This document shows, in pieces, positions 10,819 through 22,267 of a DNA stretch of 64,000 nt. This DNA is from Homalodisca vitripennis. Lineage: Eukaryota; Arthropoda; Insecta; Hemiptera; Cicadellidae. Every line of letters starts with the position of its first letter. The stretch's first letter is position 1. The translations under genes were made by a program, and so were the position numbers. Where the stretch lies: positions 136,476,001 to 136,540,000 of the forward strand of contig NC_060213.1 of the NCBI RefSeq assembly GCF_021130785.1, written 5' to 3'. The notes below the pieces were generated by a model. That model searched no databases. It worked only from the letters and a program-made list of their open reading frames with translations, and was not told where the DNA came from.

Positions 10819-11804
10819 ATGGAAGATTTGCAAAGGCAAAACGACATTTTGCGGACTCAAGTTGAAGATCTGCAATGTCATCTTCAAGGTCAGCAAGAAA
10901 ACAATGCTGAAGAGATTCACCATCCTGCTAACCAGGACAATGAACATGCGGAAACTGATATACAAACTGCAGCCTCACCCCAACGTGTCAGTGACACGAA
11001 GTGACAAACTTCCACCCTTTTGGCCCGAAGATGTGGAACTATGGTTTGCACAAGTCGAAGCTCAGTTTACCATCGCCCATGTTACACAGGAGAATACAAG
11101 ATTTGCATACGCTGTAAGTCAGCTAGAAGGTCGCTACGCTCATGAGGTAAGGGATATAATTAAAGCTCCTCCTGTAGCCAACCCTTACACGCGTCTCAAA
11201 ACCGAACTTATCCAAAGGCTCTCTCTCAGTACCAATCAACGACTAAAACAAATTCTGACGGAGGAAGAAATGGGATCTCGTAAACCATCTCAATTCCTTC
11301 GTCATCTACTATCACTTTCCGGTAACACTCCAGTACATGAGGATCTTATTCGTCAACTATGGATCACTCGCCTACCATGCCAAGTCCAAGCAATACTGCA
11401 GGCACAACCTCAAGAAACAGTCACTAGAGCAACTAGCTCATGTTGCTGACAAGATATTTGAGGTAAGCCCATCAATCCCTTTGAGTACAGTTCAAAGCAC
11501 CGCAACTCCGAATGTAAGTGTATTTACTTTGCCATCTACAGTGTGTTCTCTCAACCGTAAAACTGTAAATATTGACTCAGAACTCACCTTGGTCATAAAG
11601 GAATTGACGGATAGGATTTCTCAGATCGAGACAGCACTCTCAGCTCATCATCCTGGATCTCGCTCAGACTTACACGGCCAGGATGGTTCTAAATCATTAT
11701 CCAGCTCCTCCGATATATGTTGGTATCATTTTAAATATGGTAAAAAAGCTAATAAATGTATCAAGCCATGTAAATTTTCTTTAAACTCCAACAGCAGTCA
11801 ATAA
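10819..11804 (+). pseudogene. gag: gag, broken into three frames
   Basis: Capsid/nucleocapsid region. A short N-terminal ORF (10819-11004, MEDLQRQNDILRTQVEDLQ, a coiled-coil-like stretch) runs out of frame. The capsid part (LPPFWPEDVELWFAQVEAQF) lies in the frame that ends at 11449. The C-terminal part (LEQLAHVADKIFEV, then the CWYHFKYGKKANKC knuckle followed by PC) lies in the frame ending at 11804. The knuckle spacing C-x2-H-x9-C-x3-C is the CHCC type. Frame changes occur near 11000 and near 11415. The ATG at 10819 is the natural start. Inactive as written. Confidence 0.85.
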
Positions 11805-11833
11805 TGGCGTCTACTGGCTGCTCAACTGGATGA

Positions 11834-13729
11834 CGACGCCTTCTCATCAGTGACCGGGTTACTGGTACTAAATTTCTCATAGACACTGGTTCTGATCTCT
11901 GCTGCTACCCACGTCACCTACTACAAAACAGACCACAACGCGTCGACTACGACTTGGTTGCAGCAAACTCATCACAAATTCACACCTACGGTTTTAGAAA
12001 TTTTGGTCTAAATCTAGGTTTGCGACGCATCTTTGCATGGAAATTCATCATCGCTGATGTCACCATGCCCATCATTGGATCTGATTTTCTTGCTCACTAC
12101 GGACTTCTTCCTGACTGTCGCAATCAACGCTTGATTGACTCAACAACTAATTTAACAGTAAGATGTCAAACTTCTGATGCCTCTGTTCCTAGTGTGAAGA
12201 CCCTCACCGAGTCCTCTCTATTCCACGCTGTGCTTGCTGAGTTTCCTACCCTCACTCGTCCGGCTGGAACACCTCGTGAGGTGAAGCATAATACGTTACA
12301 CTTCATCAAGACGACGCCTGGCCCTCCAATCTCTTGCCGACCTCGCCGTCGTGCACCTGATCGCCTTAAAATCGCCAAAGCCGAATTCGATAGTATGGTC
12401 CAAGAAGGGACTGCCCGACGCTCTGATGGACCTTGGTCGTCTCTTCTGCACTTAGTTCCTAAGAAGACTGATGGTTGGCGACCGTGTGGTGACTACCGTG
12501 CTCTAAACGCTAGAACCATTCCTTACAGCTCTCCGGTACGTCACATTCATGACTTCAATCATCAAATTCGTGGGTGCACAACATTTTCGGTCATTGATCT
12601 AGTAAAAGCTTACACCCAAATACCAGTAAACCCTGACGACATCCCTAAGACGGCCATAACCACACCTTTCGGTTTGTTCGAATTTCCCTTCATGGGGTTT
12701 GGACTCAGAAATGCTGGACAGACATTTCAGAGATTTATCGACGAAGTGGTTTCAGGACTTGATTTTTGTTTCCCATACATTGATGACATACTTATTTTCT
12801 CACAAACATCCGAACAACATCAAGATCACCTCCGTATCCTTTTTCAAAGACTCACAGACTATGGAATCCTTGTCAACGCTAACAAATGTGTCCTTGGATT
12901 TCCAATAGTTACCTTTCTAGGCTACGAAGTATCTGCCAGTGGTACTAGACCTCTTCCCGATCGTATCACCGCTCTTCAGACCTTCGCCCGCCTGGAAACT
13001 GCCAAAGGACTACGTCGTTTTCTGGGCATGATTAATTTTTATAGAAGATTCATTCCTTCTGCATCTCAACACCAAGCACCACTTCACTCTGCTCTTGCAG
13101 GCCTCAAAGGAATTCAGAAGATAACCTGGACCACCGAGTTAGAACAGGCCTTCATCAATTGCAAGGAGAATCTATCTCAAGCAACTCTGCTCAATCACCC
13201 TGACCCAAACGCTCCACTCGGACTTTTCACTGACGCCAGCACCTCATCTGTTGGGGCATGCCTTCAACAACTCGTCAAGAATGAATGGCAACCACTTGCT
13301 TTCTTTTCTCAAAAGCTTACTGCAAGACAAATAGAGTGGCCCGCCTACTACCGTGAACTCTATGCCGTCTACTCATCGGTACATCATTTTAGACACATTT
13401 TAGAAACTCAACGTTGTACTATATTCACTGATCATAAACCATTGACATTTGCTTTCCAACAGAGAAAGGATAAACTTCCTCCTGTTCAAGTCAATCAACT
13501 ATCATTTATTGCCCAATTCACTACTGACATTCAGCACATATCTGGATCTGCAAACATCGTTGCCGATACTTTCTCACGTGTCGATGCCATTTCAGGAATC
13601 ACAACTGTCGACCACTGTACTCTTTCACAGGCTCAACAAGAGGACACTGAACTTCAAGATCTTTTGAACCGTGACACAGCATTGAAGCTCAAGAGAATCA
13701 CTCAAGAGAGTCCCTGGTTCAAACGTTGA
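11834..13729 (+). pseudogene. pol: pol: protease, reverse transcriptase, RNase H
   Basis: The open frame runs from just after a stop at 11831-11833, with no ATG needed if pol is expressed by frameshift from gag. Aspartic protease motif FLIDTGSD (Asp codon 11882). The RT has GWRPCGDYRALN, LGLRN-type GFGLRNAGQTFQRFID, and the catalytic YIDD at 12776-12787. RNase H has LFTDASTSSVGAC and TDHKPLTF; the connection ends with SANIVADTFSRV. All key RT and protease residues are present. The frame stops at 13727-13729, before integrase, where related elements continue; a one-base shift around 13712-13728 explains this. Confidence 0.9.
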
Positions 13730-14915
13730 CCTCTTCTGTGACACTTCTAATCCTTCACTCCGACCATTTGTACCTGCTCCTCTCAGACGACTGGTTTTTG
13801 ACTCTCTACACAACTTAAGTCATCCCGGCATCAAAGCTTCAGCTCGCCTCATATCTCAACGTTTTGTTTGGCCTAATATTCAGCGAGATTGCCGCACTTG
13901 GGCCCAAACTTGTCAGCTCTGCCAACGTGCCAAAGTTTCACGCCACGTTCACAGTCCACTTGGAACAGTCAATCCACCATCTGCTCGTTTTCGTCACATT
14001 CATGTAGACATAATTGGACCACTCCCACCAGCTGGCCCGTACCGATACTGTTTGACCGTTATTGACAGGTTTACCAGATGGCCAGAAGTTCACCCACTTC
14101 AGCAAATCACTGCTGAGGAAGTCGCCGAAGCTTTGGTGAACTGTTGGATATCCCGTTTTGGATGCCCAGAACGTATCACAACGGATCAAGGTCGTCAATT
14201 CGAATCTGGACTTTTCAAACGTCTCACCTCTACATTTGGGATTGAACGTCTACGGACCACCAGTTATCACCCACAAGCCAATGGTATGGTCGAACGTTTT
14301 CACCGTCATCTAAAAGCGGCCATCATCTGTCACCCGGAATCAAGCTGGCTCCAAGCCCTCCCTCTAGTTCTGCTTGGTATCCGAAACGTATACAGAGAAG
14401 ATTTAACAACGTCCTCTGCTGAACTAGTATACGGAGAACCCTTACGTCTACCTGGATCACTCCTTGCTAGCCCTCCGGGGTTGGGACGCAGTGAAGACAT
14501 CTCTGACCTTGTTGTCAGGCTGCAACGTCAAACATCTCGCCTTCAACCTGTCTCTGGCTCAGCTCACAGCAAACCTCAGACATTTGTCTTCCAGGAATTA
14601 TCAACATGCACTCATGTTTTCTTACGTGACGATACTGTGCGTCGAGCCCTGCAACCTCCCTACAGCGGACCTCACAAAGTGCTCAGCCGTGACGACAAAA
14701 CTATGACCATCCAGATCGCAGATAGAAGCTCTAAAGTAAGCATTGACAGAGTGAAGCCTGCTTACATTCTACCTGACCCTTCCCCACAGCCTCAACCAAG
14801 AAGCACCCACACACCGGCACACAGCATCGGTACACCTGCTGCAGACCCGGACAACGCAACACCAGAGTGCGCTACCAGATTTGGTCGCAATGTGCGTTTA
14901 CGGCTTGCTCCCTGA
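13728..14915 (+). pseudogene. pol: integrase, out of frame with RT
   Basis: Inserts the cDNA into the host genome. An H-H-C-C zinc-binding N-terminus ([11 protein letters not shown], then TCQLCQRAK) is followed by the catalytic core with HVDIIGPL (first Asp), [11 protein letters not shown] (second Asp) and [12 protein letters not shown] (Glu). A GPY/F-like module is seen as PYSGPHKVL near the C-terminus, followed by a Pro-rich tail. The reading frame is open from 13728 to the stop at 14913-14915 but has no own start at its natural N-terminus; the protein should be part of the pol polyprotein. Shadow ORFs on both strands were ignored. Confidence 0.9.
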
Positions 14916-14928
14916 CTTCCAGTCTCCC

Positions 14929-14939
14929 TAGGGGGCTCA
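14929..14939 (+). other. Polypurine tract
   Basis: TAGGGGGCTCA directly before the 3' LTR. G-rich and at the right place to prime plus-strand synthesis, although the last bases are not purines. Confidence 0.6.
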
Positions 14940-15140
14940 TGTAGTGTCAGCTGGTCAGCTGATTTAAAAATATAATTTATTTTAGTATTGTAAAAGATAT
15001 AGACCACCTGTTTTGCTTTGGTCATTATTATAAAGTTAGTTATCATCTTCTCTCTGTAAATACAATACTATTATTTTGACTAATTACATATCTTTAATTT
15101 CTTAATTAGGGAATTATTTAGTAACATATCATTCCCTATA
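14940..15140 (+). repeat. 3' LTR of CsRn1-type retrotransposon
   Basis: 201 bp, one visible difference from the 5' LTR. It ends CATTCCCTATA and is followed by CTCA, the presumed target-site duplication. Confidence 0.95.
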
Positions 15141-16420
15141 CTCATATTTTATATAGATCTAAAGACTAAACTGCTGACTTTTGGGCCATTTTCATTGTCT
15201 TTATATCTCTTTCTGACGATCATATTATTACTGCCGTATCTCACGGTTTGTTTAAAATAAAAATATTTTAAATAAATAAAAATTGGCAGTATGTATGAAA
15301 TTTCTGAGAACGGACACAGACAGTTTGTTGTATTTAAATGGATAAGTAAAGGGTTACAGCGGAAAAATCGACCTCTGGAGCATAGATTAATGTATATTTA
15401 AACCTTTCGCTACCCTTCCATTCCCCCCACCACCCACGAAAAATATTGGGATTGACTTTCAATCATTTTTTGAACGAAACTCCATAATACCATTGTTTGT
15501 CACTTATTTATTTGTTTACAATGATAAACTAATGGATGTATTAATTTTAAATGTTTAAAGAATGTCTGTAATTTTAAACGTGTACAATGAAAATACAAAA
15601 AGATACCTTTCTGCAACATAAACAAAATGTCAAAGGTCAAATGTCAACCTCACCCAGTGATGTAAACAGTTCCGTAAAATAATATTTTCCCGGCCAACTT
15701 CTCCTCTTAGACTCACAACAATTCAATTTCCACAATTTGCCACGGCGATGACGTCTGTCTCTTTGATGGAAATCCATGCAGGGCTACCAACACTAGTGTG
15801 TGAATTATACAAACACATATAGGAGTAATAGAAAATAGGCAGTCTGATTACAAATTACAGTTTAAAAAATGGGTATTGTGTATAAAAAATATCTCGATCA
15901 AAATTGTCGGCAATGTTTTTGAGGTATTGAAGCACATAGTGGTTTTAGAATCAACATTTGAATTAGACTAACTCTTGCCTGGATCCCCATGTATTTACAT
16001 ATAAATACATATATTTATACATTTGTGTTTCTGGTATAATTAGTGCCCCCGCATTAGTGATATTGTATAAGAATCAATGCATAATAATTATGTATATTAA
16101 AATATTCATATTAGAAGACTCATTGTACATAAACCGTTAGTATCGTGTAACGGGTTTGAACCGTTCTCTCTCAAGGAGTTCTGCACCTCAATACCAATAA
16201 AACTTTCTTCCTTGTAGGCGTATGATTCCTAGAAAGTAATATAGCATAATCAGAGCACGCCGTGCCGGCCAAACTAAATCCTTTATAAATAAAAAAAGAA
16301 AAAATTAAAACACACTTTTAATGGATAGTGCTTTTTCCCGTTTTTTACGGTATGGAGTTAATTGTACATATTACAATTTTAATTCAAACCAGTTAGATGG
16401 TCTCCTTTGCCATTAAGGAT
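15141..16420. other. Unassigned AT-rich stretch
   Basis: I found no ORF, RNA gene or repeat to report. Confidence 0.45.
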
Positions 16421-16527
16421 CCCCACTCCTTGTACTGTATCGACTCTCCTCCTTATTCTGTTTGATAAGATCCTCGCACAGGACAGTTGCCCTTGAGGAA
16501 TAAGGCATAAAAAAGGATCAGCTTCTC

Positions 16528-16572
<45 letters not shown>
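16421..16572 (+). mobile_element. tRNA-derived SINE, copy D (headless)
   Basis: Only the 3' body is present (TTGTACTGTATCGACTC, TGATAAGATCCTCGCACAGG, ACAGTTGCCCTTGAGGAAT) and then an A-run of over 40 bases. The body variant ACAGTTGCCCTTGAGG is shared only with copy C, in line with a common duplication rather than independent insertion. Confidence 0.85.
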
Positions 16573-16574
<2 letters not shown>

Positions 16575-16855
16575 GATATAGAACTATTCTTTTTACAAAC
16601 TTTGAATGGGCGCCATCTTGAAAACTCAAAGATATATAAAAAGTGATATAATAGAAGTTGTTTATTATTACTTAATATATGTAACAATGCATTAGTTTGA
16701 GTCGAAGTTGGGAATTAGGTTAGTTAAACCTTTTCTCGAATGTGAATGGCCGCCATATTGGATTTTTAATCGGTTGAGAATGGCTAACGAACTCATCCAT
16801 ACTATGTGCAAATACTGCCTTTGTACCAAGTCGTCTGGATATTTAAAGAATTGCT
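16573..16855 (+). repeat. Second copy of the SINE-C flanking segment
   Basis: Near-identical to 8484-8767 until GAATTGC. It then switches abruptly into a 3' SINE fragment, whereas the first copy continues into other sequence. The join marks the end of the duplicated block. Confidence 0.85.
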
Positions 16856-16955
16856 CTCCCATTATTCTCTTTGATCAGATCCTCGCACAGGCCAGTGGCC
16901 TATGAGAACGGACAGAATAAGGCTTAAATGGGAACGGCCTCTCCTTAAAAAAGAA
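16856..16955 (+). mobile_element. tRNA-derived SINE, copy E (3' fragment)
   Basis: CTCTTTGATCAGATCCTCGC, CCAGTGGCCTATGAG and GGCCTCTCCTTAAAAAA represent the last 100 bp of the SINE body. Confidence 0.8.
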
Positions 16956-17239
16956 CAACTTTTGTTCGGTAATCTCTCATACATATTGGTAAATATTTGG
17001 CTTACAAGATTATTACATTGGCTTTTGTGCTTACATATAGACAAAAGCAATGACCGAAAATGTGCATAAAAATGCATTTTTGAGCGGAAGGTTTCCAGAA
17101 CGGCGATATCCACTGAAAACAAAAATGTTTTGTATTTCAACTAAAATTATCATTTACAGATAGTATTATTATGGAGTTTGAAACAAAAATATTAAACAAA
17201 TGAAGACGAACAAATTGCTGACAAGCAATTATTATAACA

Positions 17240-17700
17240 TTGTGTAATTGTTCCCAATCTATTTTAACAGTACGACATGAGAAATTGGATCTGTACATTT
17301 GGAAGTGAAATGGATATTGTGATGAAACTGTTCAGGTCTTCTAGTCTGAACTGTCTCATGTACAGTACATAGTTAGGAGTGACGTAGCCGCAGGTGGAGC
17401 GCTAATAATTAATCTGTGACGTCATTCTGAACGTCACCCGATGTCGGGATTTGTCAGCCAACGTTACATCGTATCAGTTACAGGTCATTGCGTTAACGAT
17501 GTTTTCTGATTTTGGATATTAGCTTAGTTTATGTAGTAAATTACTTTTAAACTGTTGTTACAGTCATTAGAAAAATATTGTTCCTTATTTTTACACCTTC
17601 ACGAATGGGTGGCAATATGTGTGCGTATTTAAATAGCCCACAACGCCTATGAAGCAAGTAAAAGGATTCTTTCTGATAAAAAAAATAATTCAATTCAATA
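17240..17700 (+). repeat. Left arm of a long inverted repeat
   Basis: The reverse complement of this segment is found in two pieces to the right: TAGGAGTGACGTA, TTACATCGTATCAGTTACAG and CGTTAACG-type landmarks match 22803-23105, and TGGCAATATGTGTGCGTA plus ACAACGCCTA match 19860-19945. The order is conserved, so the right arm is one arm interrupted by later insertions. The arms are diverged. Confidence 0.7.
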
Positions 17701-17732
17701 GAAATTGAAATAAAAATATATCTTATACATAT

Positions 17733-18669
17733 ACGGTGTGTCCACAAAGTCATGTCACACTTTTAAAGAACTTTCTTTACAAAAGTACAAGACACAAAAT
17801 TAACATAGGAGTAGAGAATACTTTAAAAGTTTTACGTCGGTTTATCTGAGCTTAACATGAGCACCATGAATTTCCCCTGTATACGCCCAAGTGAACTTTG
17901 ATCTTCGCCCATATTTGGATCAGAACTTCTGTGGTGACTGACTCAATCGCAGCTCCGATTCTTTGCTTTAAGTGTTCAATATGACGATTATGACGTTATG
18001 ACGATGTACATTTCCAGACAAGTGAAAGATAGCTTCAACACTAAAAGCAATTCAGTGTATAAAATGTTGATCCAGTCCATTTTCATACAGAATAAAAACA
18101 GCAAAGTCATAACTCTTTAATTTTTCATCTGGCTTCAAAGCATGCAATAGTTGAGGTTTTTAACCACAAAAGTTTTTTCTTCAAACCTTTGTGAACTGTG
18201 TGATAAGGAACGTTCAACTCACGTCCATATTTTGGCGCTCTGAGGTTTTTGGACTTCTTACAAAACAGTTTTGAATATTCTCGACGGTTTGATCTCCTAT
18301 ATAACCTACTTTTCTGCGTTTTTGTCCAATGAGCTGTGTGTTTCCTTAAACGTCTTATCCCATCAATAAATTCTGCTTCTGTCTGAAGGAGTTTAATGAA
18401 ACACTCGACGATACTCGCGCTGCTCTGAAATCACAGTATAAAGCTCTGCTGCCCACAAAATATACTGATCTTCTCTTTAAAAGTTGTTATTATGGGTGTT
18501 GTTTTGGTAAAAGTTTGAGCCACAGATGAGAACAGTGGGTAACTCATCTAGTTTAATCAAAACCTTGTACACAACTGTTTTAATTTATATCTGTTTCAAA
18601 GATCTGCGATTAATAATAGAGTAGCTATAATCAATTAAATATCTTACATGACTTCGTGGACAAACTATA
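17733..18669 (-). mobile_element. Decayed mariner-like DNA transposon
   Basis: Ends are inverted: GTGTGTCCACAAAGTCATGT on the left and ACATGACTTCGTGGACAAAC on the right. On the minus strand a decayed protein can be followed in short stretches: near the 5' side a helix-turn-helix-like segment (CKKSKNLRAPKYGRELNVPY), and near the 3' side EHLKQRIGAAIESVT followed by GEIHGAHV, which resemble the C-terminus of insect mariner-like transposases. Many stops; central catalytic motifs are not recognisable. About 940 bp, so internally deleted. Confidence 0.65.
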
Positions 18670-19098
18670 TTCATAAACATTCGTGTCATCAGAACTGCAC
18701 CATGTATGCAATAAAAGAAAAAGAGGAAACAAGTGAAATAGTTTTAAACTTTCAGCAGAAACGTTTTAAAGTGATATTATTATTTCTCTCCAGAACTAGC
18801 GACGTACGGTTGTAGTGGAAGGGGTGGAGTGGCGCCGACATGGCTATAAGTTGTTGTAACGTACTTCTTACTGGAACTGTTTTTCGATACACAGTTAAAA
18901 CTATGATAAAACTTCAGGCTAAGCCATCCAATCAGGTTTCCAACACAATATATTTCGGTTTAACTGTTGCATTACACGTCTAAATTACTTAACCAATTAC
19001 TCCAACAATAATTCAAAATTTTGTTGAACTAACTTGCCCTAAATTTTATCTTATCAATGTATTGTATGAATGAAACACTATTCATGTACATAACTTAG
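18670..19098. other. Unassigned
   Basis: Nothing recognised between the decayed mariner-like element and the MITE. Confidence 0.4.
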
Positions 19099-19362
19099 CT
19101 ATGGTAGAAAAGGTTGATTCAATTGAATTTAGAGTTTAGTTCCAGTTCATCTTCCTTTTATTGCAGCGTCTGGTACCTGACGCTGTCTCAGACTTTACTC
19201 CTCAAATCTGGAGTCACGTTCATCTGAAGAGATCCAAAGAAATTTGACGACGCAAAAGCTCAAAAAGAAACATTTACACCGTTTCCCTATCAGAATAAAA
19301 GGAAGGTGGACTTGGAGCTAAACTCGAAATTCAATTGAATCAACCCTTCCTACCATAGCTAC
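19099..19362. mobile_element. Foldback MITE (GGTTGATTCAATTGAA family)
   Basis: About 60-bp inverted arms: TATGGTAGAAAAGGTTGATT on the left and the complement AATCAACCCTTCCTACCATA on the right, extending through the TTTAGTTCCAGTTCA-type sequence. The interior carries GACGCTGTCTCAGAC and CTGGAGTCACGTTCATCTG. No coding capacity. Related but rearranged sequences lie at 19363-19560, 23160-23800, 24490-24845, 42605-42680 and 59765-60055. Confidence 0.8.
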
Positions 19363-19560
19363 GTTATGTGTAGAAAACGCGGCCGCTCCACCGTGCTTAG
19401 AGATCGTGTCTATCACATCGTAGTGCACTCAATTAATTGTGTACCTGATGAGACAATGAGACTACCACTTCACCTATTTATATGATGTCGAAACTATGTA
19501 AATGTTTCGTTTTGAGCTTCTACGTCCTCGATTATACAAATATTCAAGTGGTTATTCTAT
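19363..19560. repeat. Interior fragment of the same foldback family
   Basis: Landmarks GTAGTGCACTCAATTAATTG, CCTGATGAGACAATGAGAC and GTTTCGTTTTGAGCTTC recur at 23395-23440, 24590-24705 and 59825-59930. It presumably comes from a longer family member. Confidence 0.6.
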
Positions 19561-19859
19561 AGTTCAAAGTTTTAGAATCGATATGGAGATGGAGGAAATG
19601 ATTCTTGCTTTAAAGAGATTCTTCTTCAATACCGCCTTTACTTAAATTTTATTGCTTGCTTGCTTTGTCCTAATAAAATTACTCAATAAATTGTGTCAAC
19701 ATGACAATTACATGTGATGAAGAAATTATATTTGAGATTATTTATTACATTAATTAGCGGAACAATGAATAATAGTGCCAACTCACAGTATGAATACAGA
19801 ATAAGAATATTGTCTAGAATATCAATAATTGCTTAATTAATTAGACAATCATTTTAGTT

Positions 19860-20143
19860 ACTTGGTAGGCGTTGTAGGCAATTTCATTACGCACACATAT
19901 TGCCACCAGTTTGTGAAGGCGTCAACTATTTTTACCTTTTTTTATTATTATAGTCACAAATAAAATATTTGCCTTATGCATTAAATATCCGATAATTAAT
20001 TTAGACCATCTGAACACATGTAACGAACATCAATTCTGGCACATATGTTACAAATTTTCATAAATTGGAATGTTTCTTGGTTATGCATTTTATTCGGCAT
20101 ATGTCTTATTTTTTAGAGTAGAATCTAAAAACAACATAAAATA
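19860..20143 (-). repeat. Right arm, inner piece, of the long inverted repeat
   Basis: TACGCACACATATTGCCACC and TAGGCGTTGTAGGC are the complement of the left arm near 17600-17660. After about 19945 the match is hard to follow by eye. Confidence 0.6.
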
Positions 20144-20327
20144 CAGGGTGTTCCATAAAAGATTTTAAAGTTAGCCACCATATTGGAAAATGGCGGCCAT
20201 CTTCACAATATTTGAAAGTGTATTCCTGAGTTAAACTTAAAATTGAGCAAGTTCCAAATTTTAAGTATGGTGCTAAGTCGTGTAATTAAAAAGTTTGCTA
20301 TTGGATAACTTTAAAAAACTCACCCGG
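20144..20327. mobile_element. Short MITE with CAGGGTG ends
   Basis: 184 bp flanked by TA: it starts CAGGGTGTTCCATAAAAG and ends CTTTAAAAAACTCACCCGG. Inverted ends plus TA flanks fit a Tc1/mariner-type non-autonomous element. The interior contains CATATTGGAAAATGGCGGCC. It sits immediately left of the next element. Confidence 0.65.
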
Positions 20328-20337
20328 TATATATATA

Positions 20338-20793
20338 CAGGTGTATATTATGTCTGGAAACACCCAAATATATCCTTTAATAATTTAAATATAAATTTGA
20401 AACCTCTTACAATCGTGATAGAGATTAGGCATCTACTTTTTGGAACAATGTTTTGTTATGTCACACCAACGGGGGGACGTCCTGCCGAGGTATCGTGAAT
20501 ATTCTTAATGGAAGCCTATACCTTGTGATACATAATTTTTAAAAGTAATAGTTTACTGAATTGAATGCCACAAACCGCATCTCAAAGGAATTATTCTATC
20601 AGAAAATAGAGCATTTTTAGTATTGAAAAATTTACTGATGTTCAACAATGTAATTTTAACATGGTTCTTGCCACAAAATGTGTTACACTAATTTTTTAGC
20701 ATTTTTTTAAATGTTCAATTAAAATAAAATAAACAATTTATTTTTAAGCTGGTTTCATTAGTACAAATTTACCAGTTTTTTATTACAATGAAT
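20338..20793 (+). repeat. Left long terminal inverted repeat
   Basis: Contains CCTTTAATAATTTAAATATA, ACCTCTTACAATCGTGATAG, GGACGTCCTGCCGAGG and GTGGCATTC-type segments that recur inverted in the right TIR. The ORFs inside each TIR give the same peptide only because the DNA is repeated. Confidence 0.88.
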
Positions 20794-21091
20794 AAAAACT
20801 TATGAGTCACTTTCTCTGATTACTTATGAATCTGTACTTGGTGTTTTCCAGTCAGCAGGAAGGTTTAAAGAGACAAAGGTCACTAGCCTATGAAAACATT
20901 ATTGTGTTATTAATCATCTGGTCTACAGGTTTCAGTTTGTTGAGCATGAGCTTTCACTAGACAGGTCTAAGCTTGGGAATTACAAATGGACAAAGGGTCA
21001 TATCATTCCCTGTCGAGTTAATCAGTGTCTCTGAAGCATTGCTGTCAGCAAGTTATCTAATTACAGTAGTTCAGTTTTTATTTGGCATTTT

Positions 21092-22210
21092 AATGGAATT
21101 GTCTGAAAGAGAACGAATTACTCTGATTGATGATGCGAGGATATGGCGATCGTCAAAGATCTTATCGGGAAGTTTGTAATTGTTTAATGACACTTTCCCA
21201 GAAAGGAATCCCATAAGTGTTTCAACAATATCAAAAACTATTGAGCGTTTTGAAATGAAAGGGAGTGTACGTAATCGGCCAAAGTCGGGTAGGATACAAT
21301 CTGCAACAGATGAAGAACATGCACTAGATGTTTTGCAAACATTTATTGAAGACCCACATACATCGCTCAGAAAAGCTGCACAGCAACATGATATGCACCC
21401 TATGTCTGTGAGTAAGATTTTGAAAATTAATAAATACAAACCATTTAAAGTTCATTTAGTCCAACAGTTTAAGTGAGGATGATTACGACAGAAGAGTTGA
21501 GTTTTGTGAACTTGTGATGCGCAAATGTGATGACAATAGAGATTTTCTGACCAACATACTATTTTTCTGATGAGGCAACTTTTTTCCTAAATGGCAATGT
21601 TAACAGGCACAATTGCCGTTACTGGGCTAGTGAAAACTCACATTGGATTACTGAGTCCCATTCACAGCAACCACAAAAACTGAACGTATGGTGTGGAATT
21701 TTAGGTAACAAAATTGTTGGACCCTTTTTTCATCAATGGAAATTTTAAATGCCGAACTTTACTACAATATGCTCCAAAATGAAATAATCCCAGCTATTCA
21801 AATTGCATCAGGAGAATACTTTGATAATGTATGGTTTCAGCAGGATGGTGCTCCACCCCATTATGGGAGACAGGTAAGAGAGTATTTGGATTTAAGGTTT
21901 CCTCATAAATGGATTGGGCCGAAGAGGAGAAATCGAATGGCCTCCAAGATCTCCGGATTTGTCACCAATCGATTATTTCCTATGGGGTCATTTAAAATCC
22001 AATGTTTATAGAAGAAAGCCTCATAATTTGGAAGACCTAAGAAACAGGATTATAGAGGAGATTGCTTTGATAACTGAAGAAATGTTAGGCAACTCTGTCG
22101 AATCATTATTACACAAGATTGGCTCATTGTCAAACCGTAGAAGGAACACAGTTCGAACAATTGCTTTGACACCAAATGCAGGTAAAACGTTTGTTGTAAG
22201 ACTTTTCTAA
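21092..22210 (+). pseudogene. Tc1/mariner-group DDE transposase, frameshifted
   Basis: Cut-and-paste transposase. The start is taken at MELSERERITLI (21092), because related insect proteins begin this way. A helix-turn-helix region follows (GSVRNRPKSG, then HTSLRKAAQQHDMHPMSVSK up to 21476). The catalytic domain has SDEATFF (first Asp, near 21573), FQQDGAPPH (second Asp, codon 21844) and RSPDLSPIDYFLWG (third Asp, codon 21956). The last two are about 37 residues apart after allowing for a one-base shift near 21910. At least four frame changes occur (about 21130-21180, 21475, 21560 and 21910), so it is dead. Ends about 22210. Confidence 0.85.
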
Positions 22211-22267
22211 CAGCATACATTATTTTTTATTTGTAATAAGAAATCAATAACATAAGTATTTCCATAA

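Larger units (their letters stand above)
10562..15140 (+). mobile_element. Ty3/gypsy LTR retrotransposon, CsRn1 type
   Basis: A 4579-bp element with 201-bp LTRs, a primer-binding site matching tRNA-Trp, gag with a C-H-C-C knuckle, and protease, RT, RNase H and integrase in Ty3/gypsy order. There is no env. The tRNA-Trp primer together with the CHCC gag finger is the established signature of the CsRn1 clade. Gag is split over three frames and integrase is out of frame with RT, so this copy looks non-autonomous despite near-identical LTRs. Either the indels are sequencing or assembly errors in a young copy, or the copy was mobilised in trans. Confidence 0.93.

Noticed and set aside
12166..14198. 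Minus-strand ORFs at 12166, 13625 and 13938
   Set aside because: Antisense shadows of the pol region of the LTR element.
8621..16905. Conserved small ORF at 8621 and 16708
   Set aside because: Both lie in the duplicated SINE-flank segment; no domain, and the ends differ where the duplication stops.
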